Positions 1-8,058 of a stretch of DNA of 64,000 nt are shown here, in pieces (within the stretch, counting starts at the first letter, position 1; every line of letters begins with the position of its first letter). The stretch covers positions 1 through 64,000 of the forward strand of contig JAFZEX010000015.1 in NCBI GenBank assembly GCA_017560425.1, given 5' to 3'. The notes beneath the pieces are model-generated. The model saw only the letters and a program-made list of their open reading frames with translations. It was not told the DNA's origin and ran no database searches. Source of the DNA: Alistipes sp. (GTDB taxonomy: Bacteria; Bacteroidota; Bacteroidia; Bacteroidales; Rikenellaceae). Made by a program: the position numbers and the translations under genes.

Positions 1-1
1 A

Positions 2-469
2 AAGGTAGGTGGTAACTACGCTTCATCTATCTGGTCATTGGAGGAGGCTCACACTAAGGGCTTCTCTAACGTATTGTATCTCGATGCTGCTACTCACTCA
101 AAGGTTGAGGAGTTTGGTGCTGCAAACTTCTTCGGTATCAAGAACAACACTTACGTAACTCCTAAGTCAGCATCTATCCTTCCATCAATCACCAACAAGA
201 GCCTTCGTCAGATCGCTGCTGACCTTGGTCTTACTGTTGAGGAGCGTGATATCCCTGTTGAGGAGCTCGCTACATTCGAGGAGGCAGGTGCTTGCGGTAC
301 TGCAGCAGTTATCTCTCCTATCGGCGCATTGTACGATCTCGACAACAACGTTACTTACGACTACGGCATGAAGGTTGGCGAGACTTGCAAGAAGATGTAC
401 GACCACCTTCAGGGCATCCAGTACGGCCGTGTTGAGGACGTACACAACTGGAACGTTGAGGTAATGTAA
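2..469 (+). CDS. ilvE: Branched-chain amino acid aminotransferase, C-terminal part (cut by window start)
   Basis: The open frame enters from the left edge and encodes the last ~155 residues of a fold-type IV PLP aminotransferase. The segment KVGGNYASS at the edge, the later CGTAAVISPIG region (typical cofactor-phosphate binding loop of the BCAT family) and the C-terminal YGRVEDVHNW fit IlvE. The enzyme exchanges amino groups between Leu/Ile/Val and their 2-oxo acids with glutamate/2-oxoglutarate in the cytoplasm. The lysine that carries PLP lies outside the window. The stop codon TAA is the left end of a repeat/terminator element (468-560). Family assignment is secure; the gene symbol is by family resemblance. 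Confidence 0.88.
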   Translation, partial: KVGGNYASSIWSLEEAHTKGFSNVLYLDAATHSKVEEFGAANFFGIKNNTYVTPKSASILPSITNKSLRQIAADLGLTVEERDIPVEELATFEEAGACGTAAVISPIGALYDLDNNVTYDYGMKVGETCKKMYDHLQGIQYGRVEDVHNWNVEVM

Positions 470-560
470 TTTCTTGAGATAAGGACGCATCTGCGCCCTC
501 TCAATCAAAACCCCGAATGAGCAATATGCCCATTCGGGGTTTCTTTGTGCTAAAACCAAA
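468..560 (+). repeat. Stop-codon-anchored repeat element, copy A (with terminator hairpin)
   Basis: Copy A starts at the TAA of ilvE (AATTTCTTGAGATAAGG) and holds a first hairpin (CGC/GCG within AAGGACGCATCTGCGCCCT), then a terminator hairpin with arms CCCCGAATG (511-519) and CATTCGGGG (531-539) followed by TTTCTTTG. The apex AGCAATATGCC is a shortened form of the conserved apical sequence seen in the other copies. The tail TTTGTGCTAAAACCAA matches the right tail of copy B. It should terminate ilvE transcription. Confidence 0.75.
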
Positions 561-576
561 CGTTCCACGTGGAACA
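561..576. promoter_or_regulatory. Candidate parS site 1
   Basis: CGTTCCACGTGGAACA is a near-perfect palindrome that differs from the general parS consensus TGTTNCACGTGAAACA at two positions. ParB binds such sites to load onto DNA near oriC. A second copy lies 48 bp away, next to mnmG (gidA), a gene that is often near the origin. Confidence 0.6.
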
Positions 577-601
577 ATCCAATAGTATATCATCACAACA
601 A

Positions 602-631
602 AATAGAGTGCTCCACGTGGAACACTCTATT
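602..631. promoter_or_regulatory. Candidate parS site 2 inside a mnmG terminator-like palindrome
   Basis: The core TGCTCCACGTGGAACA (609-624) sits in a 30-bp inverted repeat whose outer arms are AATAGAGTG and CACTCTATT. On the minus strand the same structure follows the mnmG stop and is followed by TTTTGTTG, so it may also end the operon transcript. ParB-site identity is inferred from the consensus only. Confidence 0.55.
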
Positions 632-653
632 TATTATAATATGTATTGGTCGA

Positions 654-2537
654 TTATCTGCCGAATTTCACTAACAACACATTAATATCGGCTGGCGAGA
701 CTCCAGGAATTCGGCTTGCCTGACCGAGGGTTGTCGGACGAATACGGGTAAGCTTTTGACGTGCCTCGATTGTTAGCGACTGCAAAGCGTTATAGTCGAA
801 GCTCTCGGGAATAGTAATATTCTCCAATCGATGCATCTTCTCGGCATAGTAGCGTTCGCGCTCGATATATCCACGATACTTAGTTTGTATCTCTGCCTGC
901 TCAATAATCTCACTGCTTAGATCGTTTTCTGCAATGTACTTTAACAACTTTTTATGCACTCGGCTCAAGTCAGAAATTGTAACATTGCTACGAAGAACGA
1001 TGTCATAGAGCTTTTTTCCTTGCGTCAAAGGCTCTTCACCAACCGAAATTAAATAGCTGTCAATTTCACCTATTTTGACCGACGTTGCACGGAGCATCGA
1101 AATAAGCGATTCTACGGCCGCATTTTTTTTGAGCAAATTTTCATGCTTTTCCTCGCCAACAAGACCAATTTTGTAGCCAAGTGGTGTCAATCGCTGATCG
1201 GCATTATCCTGTCGTAGGAGTATTCGATACTCGGCTCGTGAGGTGAACATGCGGTAAGGCTCATCAACACCCTTGGTCACGAGGTCGTCGATCAACACGC
1301 CAATGTATGCCTCGTCACGACCAAGCACAACCTCCTCCTCGCCACAAAGCGAGCGATGAGCATTGATGCCCGCCATAAGACCCTGCGCTGCCGCCTCCTC
1401 GTATCCCGTAGTGCCATTTACCTGACCGGCGAAGTAGAGTCCATCAACAAGCTTGGTCTCGAGCGTATGTTTTAGCTGCGTAGGTGGGAAGTAGTCGTAC
1501 TCGATGGCATATCCTGGGCGATAGACATGTACATCTTCCAAGCCCACAATATTGCGCAACGCCTCCATCTGCACCTCGAAGGGTAGCGACGACGAGAAGC
1601 CATTTAGGTAGTACTCATTCGTATCACGACCCTCAGGCTCGAGGAATAGCTGGTGCTGCTCCTTGTCGGCAAAGGTGCGTAGCTTATCCTCGATGCTTGG
1701 GCAGTAGCGAGGACCTATGCCATGTATTGTGCCATTGAATAGGGGTGAGCGATCAAAGCCCGTGCGCAGAATATCGTGCACACGCTTTGATGTATATACC
1801 ATAAAGCAGGGTAGTTGGTTGCTAACCGCCACAGTATCTGTGTCATACGAAAATTTAGAAGGCTCTGCATCACCCTCTTGAATCTCTAATGCGTCGAAGT
1901 TTATGGTGCGTGCATCGAGGCGTACAGGTGTTCCTGTCTTCATGCGGCCGCTCTCGAAGCCGAGCTTTAGGAGGCTTGCCGTAACGCCATGCGCCGCCTG
2001 GTCGCCCGCACGACCACCCTCAGCACTCGCCTCGCCACAGTGCATCATGCCCTCGAGGAATGTTCCTGCGGTGAGCACTACCCTACCACACTCTATCTCC
2101 ACGCCCATGCGTGTTTTTACGCCCCTTACACGGGCTTTCTCGCCCGAGGTGTCAAAGAGTATGTCTACAACAGAATCTTGCCACAGATAGAGGTTTTTGG
2201 TGTTCTCAACGATGTGTCGCCACTCACGTGAGAACTTGTGTTTGTCGCACTGCGCACGTGGGCTCCACATGGCTGCACCCTTCGAGCGGTTGAGCATGCG
2301 AAACTGAATTGCCGAGCGGTCGGTAACACGGCCCATCATGCCACCAAGAGCATCTATCTCTCTGACTATCTGACCTTTAGCCACACCACCCACAGCAGGA
2401 TTACACGACATCGAGGCAATCTTCTCCATGTCGATAGTAATTAGCAGGGTGCGTGAGCCGAGGCGTGCAGCAGCCGTAGCCGCCTCACAGCCAGCGTGTC
2501 CTGCGCCTATGACCACTACGTCGTAGCTTAGCTTCAT
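654..2537 (-). CDS. mnmG: tRNA uridine-5-carboxymethylaminomethyl(34) synthesis enzyme MnmG (GidA)
   Basis: MnmG works with MnmE to put the carboxymethylaminomethyl group on U34 of several tRNAs, using FAD, NADH and a folate one-carbon donor. The 627-residue product has the usual length. It opens with the Rossmann motif [12 protein letters not shown] (residues ~9-20), and has the family signatures [17 protein letters not shown] (~50-66) and [17 protein letters not shown] (~370-386), plus the helical C-terminal domain that contacts MnmE. It is the last gene of the pheS-TPR-envC-ybeY-mnmG operon and its start overlaps the ybeY stop by 4 bp (ATGA), which implies translational coupling. Confidence 0.97.
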   Translation of the reverse strand: MKLSYDVVVIGAGHAGCEAATAAARLGSRTLLITIDMEKIASMSCNPAVGGVAKGQIVREIDALGGMMGRVTDRSAIQFRMLNRSKGAAMWSPRAQCDKHKFSREWRHIVENTKNLYLWQDSVVDILFDTSGEKARVRGVKTRMGVEIECGRVVLTAGTFLEGMMHCGEASAEGGRAGDQAAHGVTASLLKLGFESGRMKTGTPVRLDARTINFDALEIQEGDAEPSKFSYDTDTVAVSNQLPCFMVYTSKRVHDILRTGFDRSPLFNGTIHGIGPRYCPSIEDKLRTFADKEQHQLFLEPEGRDTNEYYLNGFSSSLPFEVQMEALRNIVGLEDVHVYRPGYAIEYDYFPPTQLKHTLETKLVDGLYFAGQVNGTTGYEEAAAQGLMAGINAHRSLCGEEEVVLGRDEAYIGVLIDDLVTKGVDEPYRMFTSRAEYRILLRQDNADQRLTPLGYKIGLVGEEKHENLLKKNAAVESLISMLRATSVKIGEIDSYLISVGEEPLTQGKKLYDIVLRSNVTISDLSRVHKKLLKYIAENDLSSEIIEQAEIQTKYRGYIERERYYAEKMHRLENITIPESFDYNALQSLTIEARQKLTRIRPTTLGQASRIPGVSPADINVLLVKFGR

Positions 2538-2971
2538 AGCATCTCCTCACGTAAAAGTTTGAGATATTTGTTCTCCATGCGGCGCATGTTACGCTCGGCG
2601 GTAGGAGCCTTGTCGCGATGTCCGCATAGGTGGAGTGTTCCGTGCACTATAACACGGCGCATCTCGTTGATAGGCAATGAGTTATACAACGAAGCGTTGT
2701 CCGTAACCGTAGCCACGTCGATATATACCTCGCCATTGATAATGCCCTCCTCTACCCTACTCTCACGCTCCTCGAACGTGATAACATCGGTATAGTAGTC
2801 GTGACCCAAGAAGTCACGGTTCATCTGTCGGTGGTAGTCCGACGAGCAGAAGACATAGTTTATCTCGCCCGCCTGGTATCCCTCACGACGAATAACCTCC
2901 TCGATCCAACGGCGTAGAACAAGGCGTTTTGTAGGCTTATAGTTTGACTCCTGATTATAGAAATGTATCAT
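2534..2971 (-). CDS. ybeY: Endoribonuclease YbeY (rRNA maturation factor)
   Basis: YbeY is a single-strand endoribonuclease with a bound metal ion, needed for 16S rRNA 3' end maturation and ribosome quality control. The 145-residue product carries the metal motif HGTLHLCGH (residues ~110-118), the H-x3-H-x4-H variant of the family's H-x3-H-x5-H signature, and the preceding strand region VITFEERES. Length fits the family. It sits 12 bp after the EnvC-like gene and overlaps mnmG by 4 bp. Confidence 0.95.
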   Translation of the reverse strand: MIHFYNQESNYKPTKRLVLRRWIEEVIRREGYQAGEINYVFCSSDYHRQMNRDFLGHDYYTDVITFEERESRVEEGIINGEVYIDVATVTDNASLYNSLPINEMRRVIVHGTLHLCGHRDKAPTAERNMRRMENKYLKLLREEML

Positions 2972-2983
2972 AGATAGATGTCA

Positions 2984-4120
2984 CTATTTTTTGAAGCAGT
3001 CCATAACATTCATCGGCACGTTGGACTCTGTGTTGATAATCATAAATTGCATATAGGCGCTCATCACACCCTTATGATCAACGCCGATGCCGATTGTGCC
3101 TATCTGCTCGTTGCGCTTGACAACGTCGCCTACAGCCACACGTATCTGGCTAAGGTGTGTATATACCGACACGTAGCTACCGTGCGCAATCATCACCGTA
3201 GAGTGGTTGGTGTTATCCACAACAATGCGGATTACCTTACCCTCGTATATGCTATTTACAGCATCTCCCTTCGCACCAATTATCTTGACCATGTTGGTCT
3301 GCATCTTCTCCGTTTTACCGCCCTTTACAGGGAGATTTAGCGCCTTTGTAGACTTGTTGAAGGTCTTACCCACCTTGTTGCCCTCGGTGAGCTTACGGAG
3401 CTCCTTAGTGGCCTTATCGAGTAGCTGCTGCTGGCGCTTCTGCTCCTCGAGTGCTTTACGCTCCTTCTCCGACAGCTCCTCGAAGGTACGCTTAGCCTCC
3501 TCTCTATCACGCTTGAGCTCACTATGCTCCCTCTCCAACGAGCGCTCGATAGAGTCGAGCTCGGTGCGGCGTGAGGTAAGCTCGGTGCGCATGCCCTTGA
3601 GGCGAAGTGTCTGATCAACAATCCTATCGGCAAGCTCCTGGCGCTGCTCTGCAACATGGCGAATGTTCACCATGCGGCGTGTGGCATCGGAGAGGTCGGT
3701 CGATGAAAAGAGGTATGTTGTAGTGCGCTGCGTGCGGTAGTTGCGATACGCCACACGCACAGCCTCGGCATATATCTGTTTGTTGTATTCGAGTTGCTCG
3801 GCAAGCGAGTCGATGGTTTTATCGAGGGCATCAGCCTCAACCTTTAGAAGCTCCTGCTTGCGCTCAGTCTCAGCAATATACGACGTTCTGAGGTTCATCT
3901 GCTCGGTGAGCTTATCCACACGCTCCGTAGCACTACCCTTCTCTTTTTTAAGGTTTTGAACCTCCTTCTTGGTGCGCTCAAGGTCACGCTTATACTGCTC
4001 CACACGCTTCTTCTGCTCGGCAACAGTCGTTGTCTTCTTCTGTGCCAAGAGGGCATCTGTGGTGGCTGCCATGAGCACCACAACAAAGAGCAGTAAAATA
4101 TGTTTAAGCAAACGACCCAT
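2984..4120 (-). CDS. EnvC/M23-type murein hydrolase activator, degenerate LytM domain
   Basis: The 378-residue protein has a signal peptide (residues ~1-24), a long charged coiled coil (~30-245) and a C-terminal LytM/M23 fold (~260-370). This is the EnvC arrangement: the coiled coil is recruited to the division site and the LytM domain activates amidases. The HGSYVSVYTHL segment keeps one of the two histidine regions, but the first metal-binding region (normally HxGxD after the G-x-G start) reads instead as NMVKIIGAKGDAV with no His. I infer a non-catalytic activator rather than a peptidase. It follows the TPR gene by 8 bp in the pheS operon. Confidence 0.85.
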   Translation of the reverse strand: MGRLLKHILLLFVVVLMAATTDALLAQKKTTTVAEQKKRVEQYKRDLERTKKEVQNLKKEKGSATERVDKLTEQMNLRTSYIAETERKQELLKVEADALDKTIDSLAEQLEYNKQIYAEAVRVAYRNYRTQRTTTYLFSSTDLSDATRRMVNIRHVAEQRQELADRIVDQTLRLKGMRTELTSRRTELDSIERSLEREHSELKRDREEAKRTFEELSEKERKALEEQKRQQQLLDKATKELRKLTEGNKVGKTFNKSTKALNLPVKGGKTEKMQTNMVKIIGAKGDAVNSIYEGKVIRIVVDNTNHSTVMIAHGSYVSVYTHLSQIRVAVGDVVKRNEQIGTIGIGVDHKGVMSAYMQFMIINTESNVPMNVMDCFKK

Positions 4121-4128
4121 GCGCTACC

Positions 4129-5859
4129 CTACTTATTTTGTTTGATTTGAGAAATATGCTCCGCCATCACTGTAGCGTCGTAGCCTGCATCTACGGCCTT
4201 CTGCCAATAGATCTCTGCCATAGACTTTTCGCCCAAGGCCCACAGTATATCGCCAAAGTGTGCCAACAACGAGGCATCGCTCTGCTGCGAGAGCACCAAA
4301 GCCTGACGCATATACCTCTTAGCCTCCTCGTTACGACCAAGGCGGTGCAACACCCATGCGTAGGTGTCGATATAGTTGTAGTTGTTCTCCTCGAGCGTGA
4401 TTGCCATTTGCGACATTTCAAGGGCTATGTCGAGCTGCTCGTCACGGAGGCTGAGATAGTAGGCATAATTGTTCAATACCTCGGCATTCTCGATGTTGTA
4501 GCCGAGTGCCTTGCGATAAGCCTTAAATGCCTCCTTGTCATTGTCGATAGAGTGGTAGAAGTCGCCTATGCGTCCCCAACAAATGCTCAGATCCTCACTG
4601 CTTTTGAGCCCCTTTGCTGCATCACGCAATAGCTTTATCGCACTGGTCGGACCGTCGCTATAGTACAACACTTGGGCATACGAATCGAGCAGCTTTATGT
4701 TGTAGGGGAATAGCTTTAATCCACGCTCCAAGTGACTTAACAGAGCATCTAAGTCCTGAAGTTCTCTATCCAAGATGGTGATCACAGTAAAGTCGTGAGG
4801 CGAAACATTATCATCGTCGAGGTGACCATGCAGAAAATCCCTTGCCTCCTTAAACATGCCGGCAGTATATAGGTGGAGGGTGTTTACACGAATGACATCA
4901 CGGTCGGTAGGATACTCCTTCAAAAGCACGTTTATGAGGCCACCAATACGGAAATAGTTGTTACGATAAAAGTCTTCGTTATCAACAAACCCATAGAGGC
5001 GCTTAAGCTTAAGCTCAAAAGAGATCTCCTCATGCTTAAAGAGCTTCTCCTCATACTTAAACTGCTCGACAGCATCTCCTCGACGTATGTTAAAGTCGAT
5101 TATATCAACGATGGTCTCAATGCGTGTTGTGTCGGCACGATAGGCCTGCTCATAGGTTGCATATGCCAACGAGTCACGCTTAACCTTCTCGTAGGTTGTA
5201 GCCAACAAGATTAGTGCATCGACATCTGATGGGTCGTCTACAACAGCCCTACGGCACACATCTATCGCCAAATCATACTGATGTGTCGATAAGAGCAGCT
5301 CTGTCTTAATCTTATCGAAATAGGCGTTTCTACCCATGCGAAGCTCAGCCGAGTCGAGAATGGCTATTGCCGAGTATGGCTGATTTCTCCTCGAGTAGAT
5401 GTCCATGATGTAGTAGTACGTCATTAGGTTCTTGCTGTCGAACACCAACAGACGATTGTATAGCTGTAACGCCCTGTTATAGTCTCCTAAACGGTGGACA
5501 ATATAGGTATAATTCTCTAAGTACCACTTATTTGTAGTATCAGCCTCGTATGCTCCTCTGGCAAAGCGCTCCGCCTCGCTAACCCTAATTCCTGGCAACT
5601 TACTCAGGTTGTAGAGTGCTGGGGCATAGTCGCTCCTCTCGGCTATAATATCTCGCCATAGTCGCTCTGCACGTAGAGTATCCTTCTTGATGGTTAGACT
5701 CTTGACAGCCTCGACATGTCGGCGTGATATGGAATTACTGTCGCTACGCTCTACCCTATCTCCATCGTTTAAGGGAATAGTGGGGTGGTCGGCAGCACTG
5801 AGTGCTGTCGAAACCGCCACAAAGAAAAGCGCACAAAGAGTATAAAAGACTCTTCTCAC
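4129..5859 (-). CDS. Secreted tetratricopeptide repeat protein
   Basis: The 576-residue protein starts with a signal peptide (MRRVFYTLCALFFVAVSTALS-type, residues 1-22) and then is built almost wholly of TPR units, for example around residues 75-135, 145-240 and 420-560, where the pattern ALxxYNRLL, AxxxYRKALGYN and ALEMSQMAITLEENN recurs. TPR proteins are protein-protein scaffolds; no catalytic domain is visible. Position between pheS and the EnvC-like gene, with 8-12 bp spacing, suggests an envelope role co-expressed with division factors, but the exact partner is unknown. Confidence 0.85.
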   Translation of the reverse strand: MRRVFYTLCALFFVAVSTALSAADHPTIPLNDGDRVERSDSNSISRRHVEAVKSLTIKKDTLRAERLWRDIIAERSDYAPALYNLSKLPGIRVSEAERFARGAYEADTTNKWYLENYTYIVHRLGDYNRALQLYNRLLVFDSKNLMTYYYIMDIYSRRNQPYSAIAILDSAELRMGRNAYFDKIKTELLLSTHQYDLAIDVCRRAVVDDPSDVDALILLATTYEKVKRDSLAYATYEQAYRADTTRIETIVDIIDFNIRRGDAVEQFKYEEKLFKHEEISFELKLKRLYGFVDNEDFYRNNYFRIGGLINVLLKEYPTDRDVIRVNTLHLYTAGMFKEARDFLHGHLDDDNVSPHDFTVITILDRELQDLDALLSHLERGLKLFPYNIKLLDSYAQVLYYSDGPTSAIKLLRDAAKGLKSSEDLSICWGRIGDFYHSIDNDKEAFKAYRKALGYNIENAEVLNNYAYYLSLRDEQLDIALEMSQMAITLEENNYNYIDTYAWVLHRLGRNEEAKRYMRQALVLSQQSDASLLAHFGDILWALGEKSMAEIYWQKAVDAGYDATVMAEHISQIKQNK

Positions 5860-5871
5860 GTCGATTTAAGA

Positions 5872-6897
5872 TTATAGAGCGCTCTCAAACTGGTTGAGGA
5901 AGCGCACGTCGTTCTCGAAGTAGAGGCGAAGGTCACCAACGCCATACTTCAACATAGCGATACGCTCAACTCCCATACCAAAGGCAAAGCCTGAGAACTC
6001 CTTAGGATCGATATTGTTTGCCTCCAACACATTAGGATCAACCATACCGCAACCCATAATCTCGAGCCAGCCTGTGCCCTTACATACGCCACAGCCCTTG
6101 CCGCCGCAGATTGAGCACGACACATCAACCTCAGCCGATGGCTCGGTAAATGGGAAGTATGATGGACGCATACGAATCTGTGCCTGCTCGCCAAAGAGCT
6201 CCTTAGCGAAGTAGAGCAACGACTGCTTCATGTCGGCAAACGACACGTTACGGTCGATATACAAGCCCTCGATCTGGTGGAAGATGCAGTGAGCACGATA
6301 CGAGATAGCCTCGTTACGGAACACACGACCTGGGCAGATAACACGGATAGGTGGCTTCTGACGCTCCATGGTGCGCACCTGGATAGACGAGGTGTGGGTA
6401 CGAAGCACAACATCAGGGTTCTTCTCGATGAAGAATGTATCCTGCATGTCACGTGCTGGGTGCTCGGGTGGGAAGTTTAGGGCTGAGAATACGTGCCAAT
6501 CATCCTCGATCTCAGGACCATCAGCCACGGTGTAGCCAAGGCGTGAGAAGATGCCGATAATCTCGTTCTTAACGATTGAGATAGGGTGGCGTGAGCCCAC
6601 CTGCTCCTGAGTACCTGGGCGTGTCATATCGTCGATGCGTGAGGCGTTCATAGCCTGTGCATTAGAAATCTCCTCCTTGAGGGTGTTGATACGCTCGGTA
6701 GCCACATTTTTGAGGTGGTTGAGCTTCTGACCGAGCTCACGCTTCTGCTCAGGAGCAACGCTCTTAAACTCCTCCATAAGAGCGCCAAGCTCGCCCTTCT
6801 TACCAAGAATCTTAATTCTGAAAGCCTCAACATCGGCAGCACTCTTTGGTGCAAATGCCTCGATCTCGGCTAAAAGCTGTTCAATTTTGTTGATCAT
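5872..6897 (-). CDS. pheS: Phenylalanine--tRNA ligase alpha subunit
   Basis: PheS forms the catalytic half of the alpha2-beta2 PheRS that charges tRNA-Phe. The 341-residue length is standard. It has an N-terminal coiled coil (~1-95), class II motif 2 region RVFRNEAISYRAHCIFHQIEG (given here by its ends RVFRNEA and HQIEG, ~190-210) and motif 3 FGMGVERIAMLKYG (~306-319). The beta subunit is not in this window, so pheS and pheT are unlinked here. It is the first gene of a five-gene leftward operon with a -7 box at 6940-6947. Confidence 0.97.
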   Translation of the reverse strand: MINKIEQLLAEIEAFAPKSAADVEAFRIKILGKKGELGALMEEFKSVAPEQKRELGQKLNHLKNVATERINTLKEEISNAQAMNASRIDDMTRPGTQEQVGSRHPISIVKNEIIGIFSRLGYTVADGPEIEDDWHVFSALNFPPEHPARDMQDTFFIEKNPDVVLRTHTSSIQVRTMERQKPPIRVICPGRVFRNEAISYRAHCIFHQIEGLYIDRNVSFADMKQSLLYFAKELFGEQAQIRMRPSYFPFTEPSAEVDVSCSICGGKGCGVCKGTGWLEIMGCGMVDPNVLEANNIDPKEFSGFAFGMGVERIAMLKYGVGDLRLYFENDVRFLNQFESAL

Positions 6898-6939
6898 AAG
6901 TTATCGTATTTTTATCTCTTGCTTACATTTCAAAACGTA

Positions 6940-6947
6940 CAAAGTTA
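6940..6947 (-). promoter_or_regulatory. -7 box of the pheS operon
   Basis: On the minus strand the sequence is TAACTTTG, a match to the Bacteroidota -7 consensus TAnnTTTG, about 43 bp before the pheS ATG. No good -33 TTTG at the expected distance was seen. Confidence 0.5.
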
Positions 6948-7222
6948 CTAATATTTTCGCAAATCACAATATTAATTGTGGATTAATTCGCTAAATGGCA
7001 TCTTCACCTCAAAAAAGCACCGTAAAACCGAGCCTGAAATCTCACCTTGGAAAGCCCCATTTTTCAGCCAAAAAATAGGGTAGTTTTCGGCTCAAAAATG
7101 GGCATTTTTTTAGTGGCGATATTTACTATATTTATACTATTTCACCACAACAAAACAGGTGCAAAGAGTCATGAATAACGTTACGTTATTATAGGGGATA
7201 GTGTTTTTTTGGCGTTTTGTGG

Positions 7223-7253
7223 TTTCACTTTTTAATAATTTTTATTATATTTG
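7223..7253 (+). promoter_or_regulatory. yebC promoter (Bacteroidota type)
   Basis: TATATTTG at 7246-7253 fits TAnnTTTG, with TTTC (7223-7226) 19 bp upstream as a weak -33. It lies over the more upstream possible start at 7251, which argues that translation begins at 7302. Confidence 0.6.
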
Positions 7254-7301
7254 CACCATTGTACTCATACGTCAAAATTAACAACAAAAAAATATAAAAC
7301 T

Positions 7302-8036
7302 ATGGGAAGAGCATTTGAGTATCGCAAAGCGAGAAAGATGAAGCGCTGGGGACACATGGCGCGAGTATTTACAAAGATTGGTAAGGAGATTGAGATGGCA
7401 GTTAAGGCTTCTGGTCCAGATCCATCATCAAACCTCCGTCTTCGCCTTCTTATCCAGAATGCAAAGGCTGAGAACATGCCAAAGGAGAATGTTGAGCGTG
7501 CTATCAAGCGTGCAACAGACAAGGACGCTGCCGACTACAAGGAGATGATCTACGAGGGATATGGCCCTCACGGTATCGCTATCTTGGTTGAGACAGCTAC
7601 CGACAACACAAACCGTACTGTTGCCTCTGTACGCATGTACTTCAACAAGTATGGTGGTGCTCTTGGCACATCAGGCTCTGTAGGCTTCATGTTCGAGCAC
7701 AAGTGCGTATTTAAGTTCAAGCCAACCGAGGGTGTAGACTTCGAGGAGATGGAGCTTGAGATGATCGACTTCGGCGTTGATGAGTTCTACGCTGAGGATG
7801 GCGAGGTAACAGTATACGCTACTTACGAGTCATTCGGTCAGATTCAGACATGGATCGAGGAGAAGGGCTTCGAGCTTGTATCGGGTGAGGCAGTACGCAT
7901 CCCAACCGACACCAAGGAGCTTACAGCAGAGCAGCGTGAGGCTGTTAATAAGCTTATCGAGCACCTCGAGGAGGACGACGACGTGACTAACGTATATACT
8001 ACTATGGCCGAGTCTGACGAGGACGAGGAGGAGTAA
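7302..8036 (+). CDS. yebC: YebC/PmpR-family regulatory protein
   Basis: The YebC/TACO1 family includes DNA-binding regulators and factors that help ribosomes through proline-rich or stalled stretches. The product (244 residues) opens with the family signature MGRAFEYRKARKMKRWGHMA-like segment and continues with NMPKENVERAIKRA (~60-73) and YEGYGPHGIAILVE (~83-96). An in-frame upstream TTG at 7251 would add 17 residues, but it overlaps the promoter, so ATG 7302 is chosen. The C-terminus is very acidic (ends DEDEEE). ileS follows after 22 bp, probably in the same transcript. Confidence 0.95.
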   Translation: MGRAFEYRKARKMKRWGHMARVFTKIGKEIEMAVKASGPDPSSNLRLRLLIQNAKAENMPKENVERAIKRATDKDAADYKEMIYEGYGPHGIAILVETATDNTNRTVASVRMYFNKYGGALGTSGSVGFMFEHKCVFKFKPTEGVDFEEMELEMIDFGVDEFYAEDGEVTVYATYESFGQIQTWIEEKGFELVSGEAVRIPTDTKELTAEQREAVNKLIEHLEEDDDVTNVYTTMAESDEDEEE

Positions 8037-8058
8037 TCATATATTCAACACTTGTTTT

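Larger units (their letters stand above)
6898..7301. other. Divergent intergenic region pheS / yebC
   Basis: This 404-bp AT-rich stretch holds the pheS promoter (6940-6947, minus), an inverted repeat CCCATTTTTCAGCC (7056-7069) / GGCTCAAAAATGGG (7089-7102) followed by T7 on the plus strand, the small inverted repeat AATAACG-TTA-CGTTATT (7174-7190), and the yebC promoter (7223-7253). I see no ORF or tRNA. The 7056-7110 structure looks like a rightward terminator without an upstream gene, so an unannotated short RNA is possible. Confidence 0.6.

Noticed and set aside
4138-4632. 164-codon ORF on the plus strand
   Set aside because: Antisense to the TPR gene without promoter or domain.
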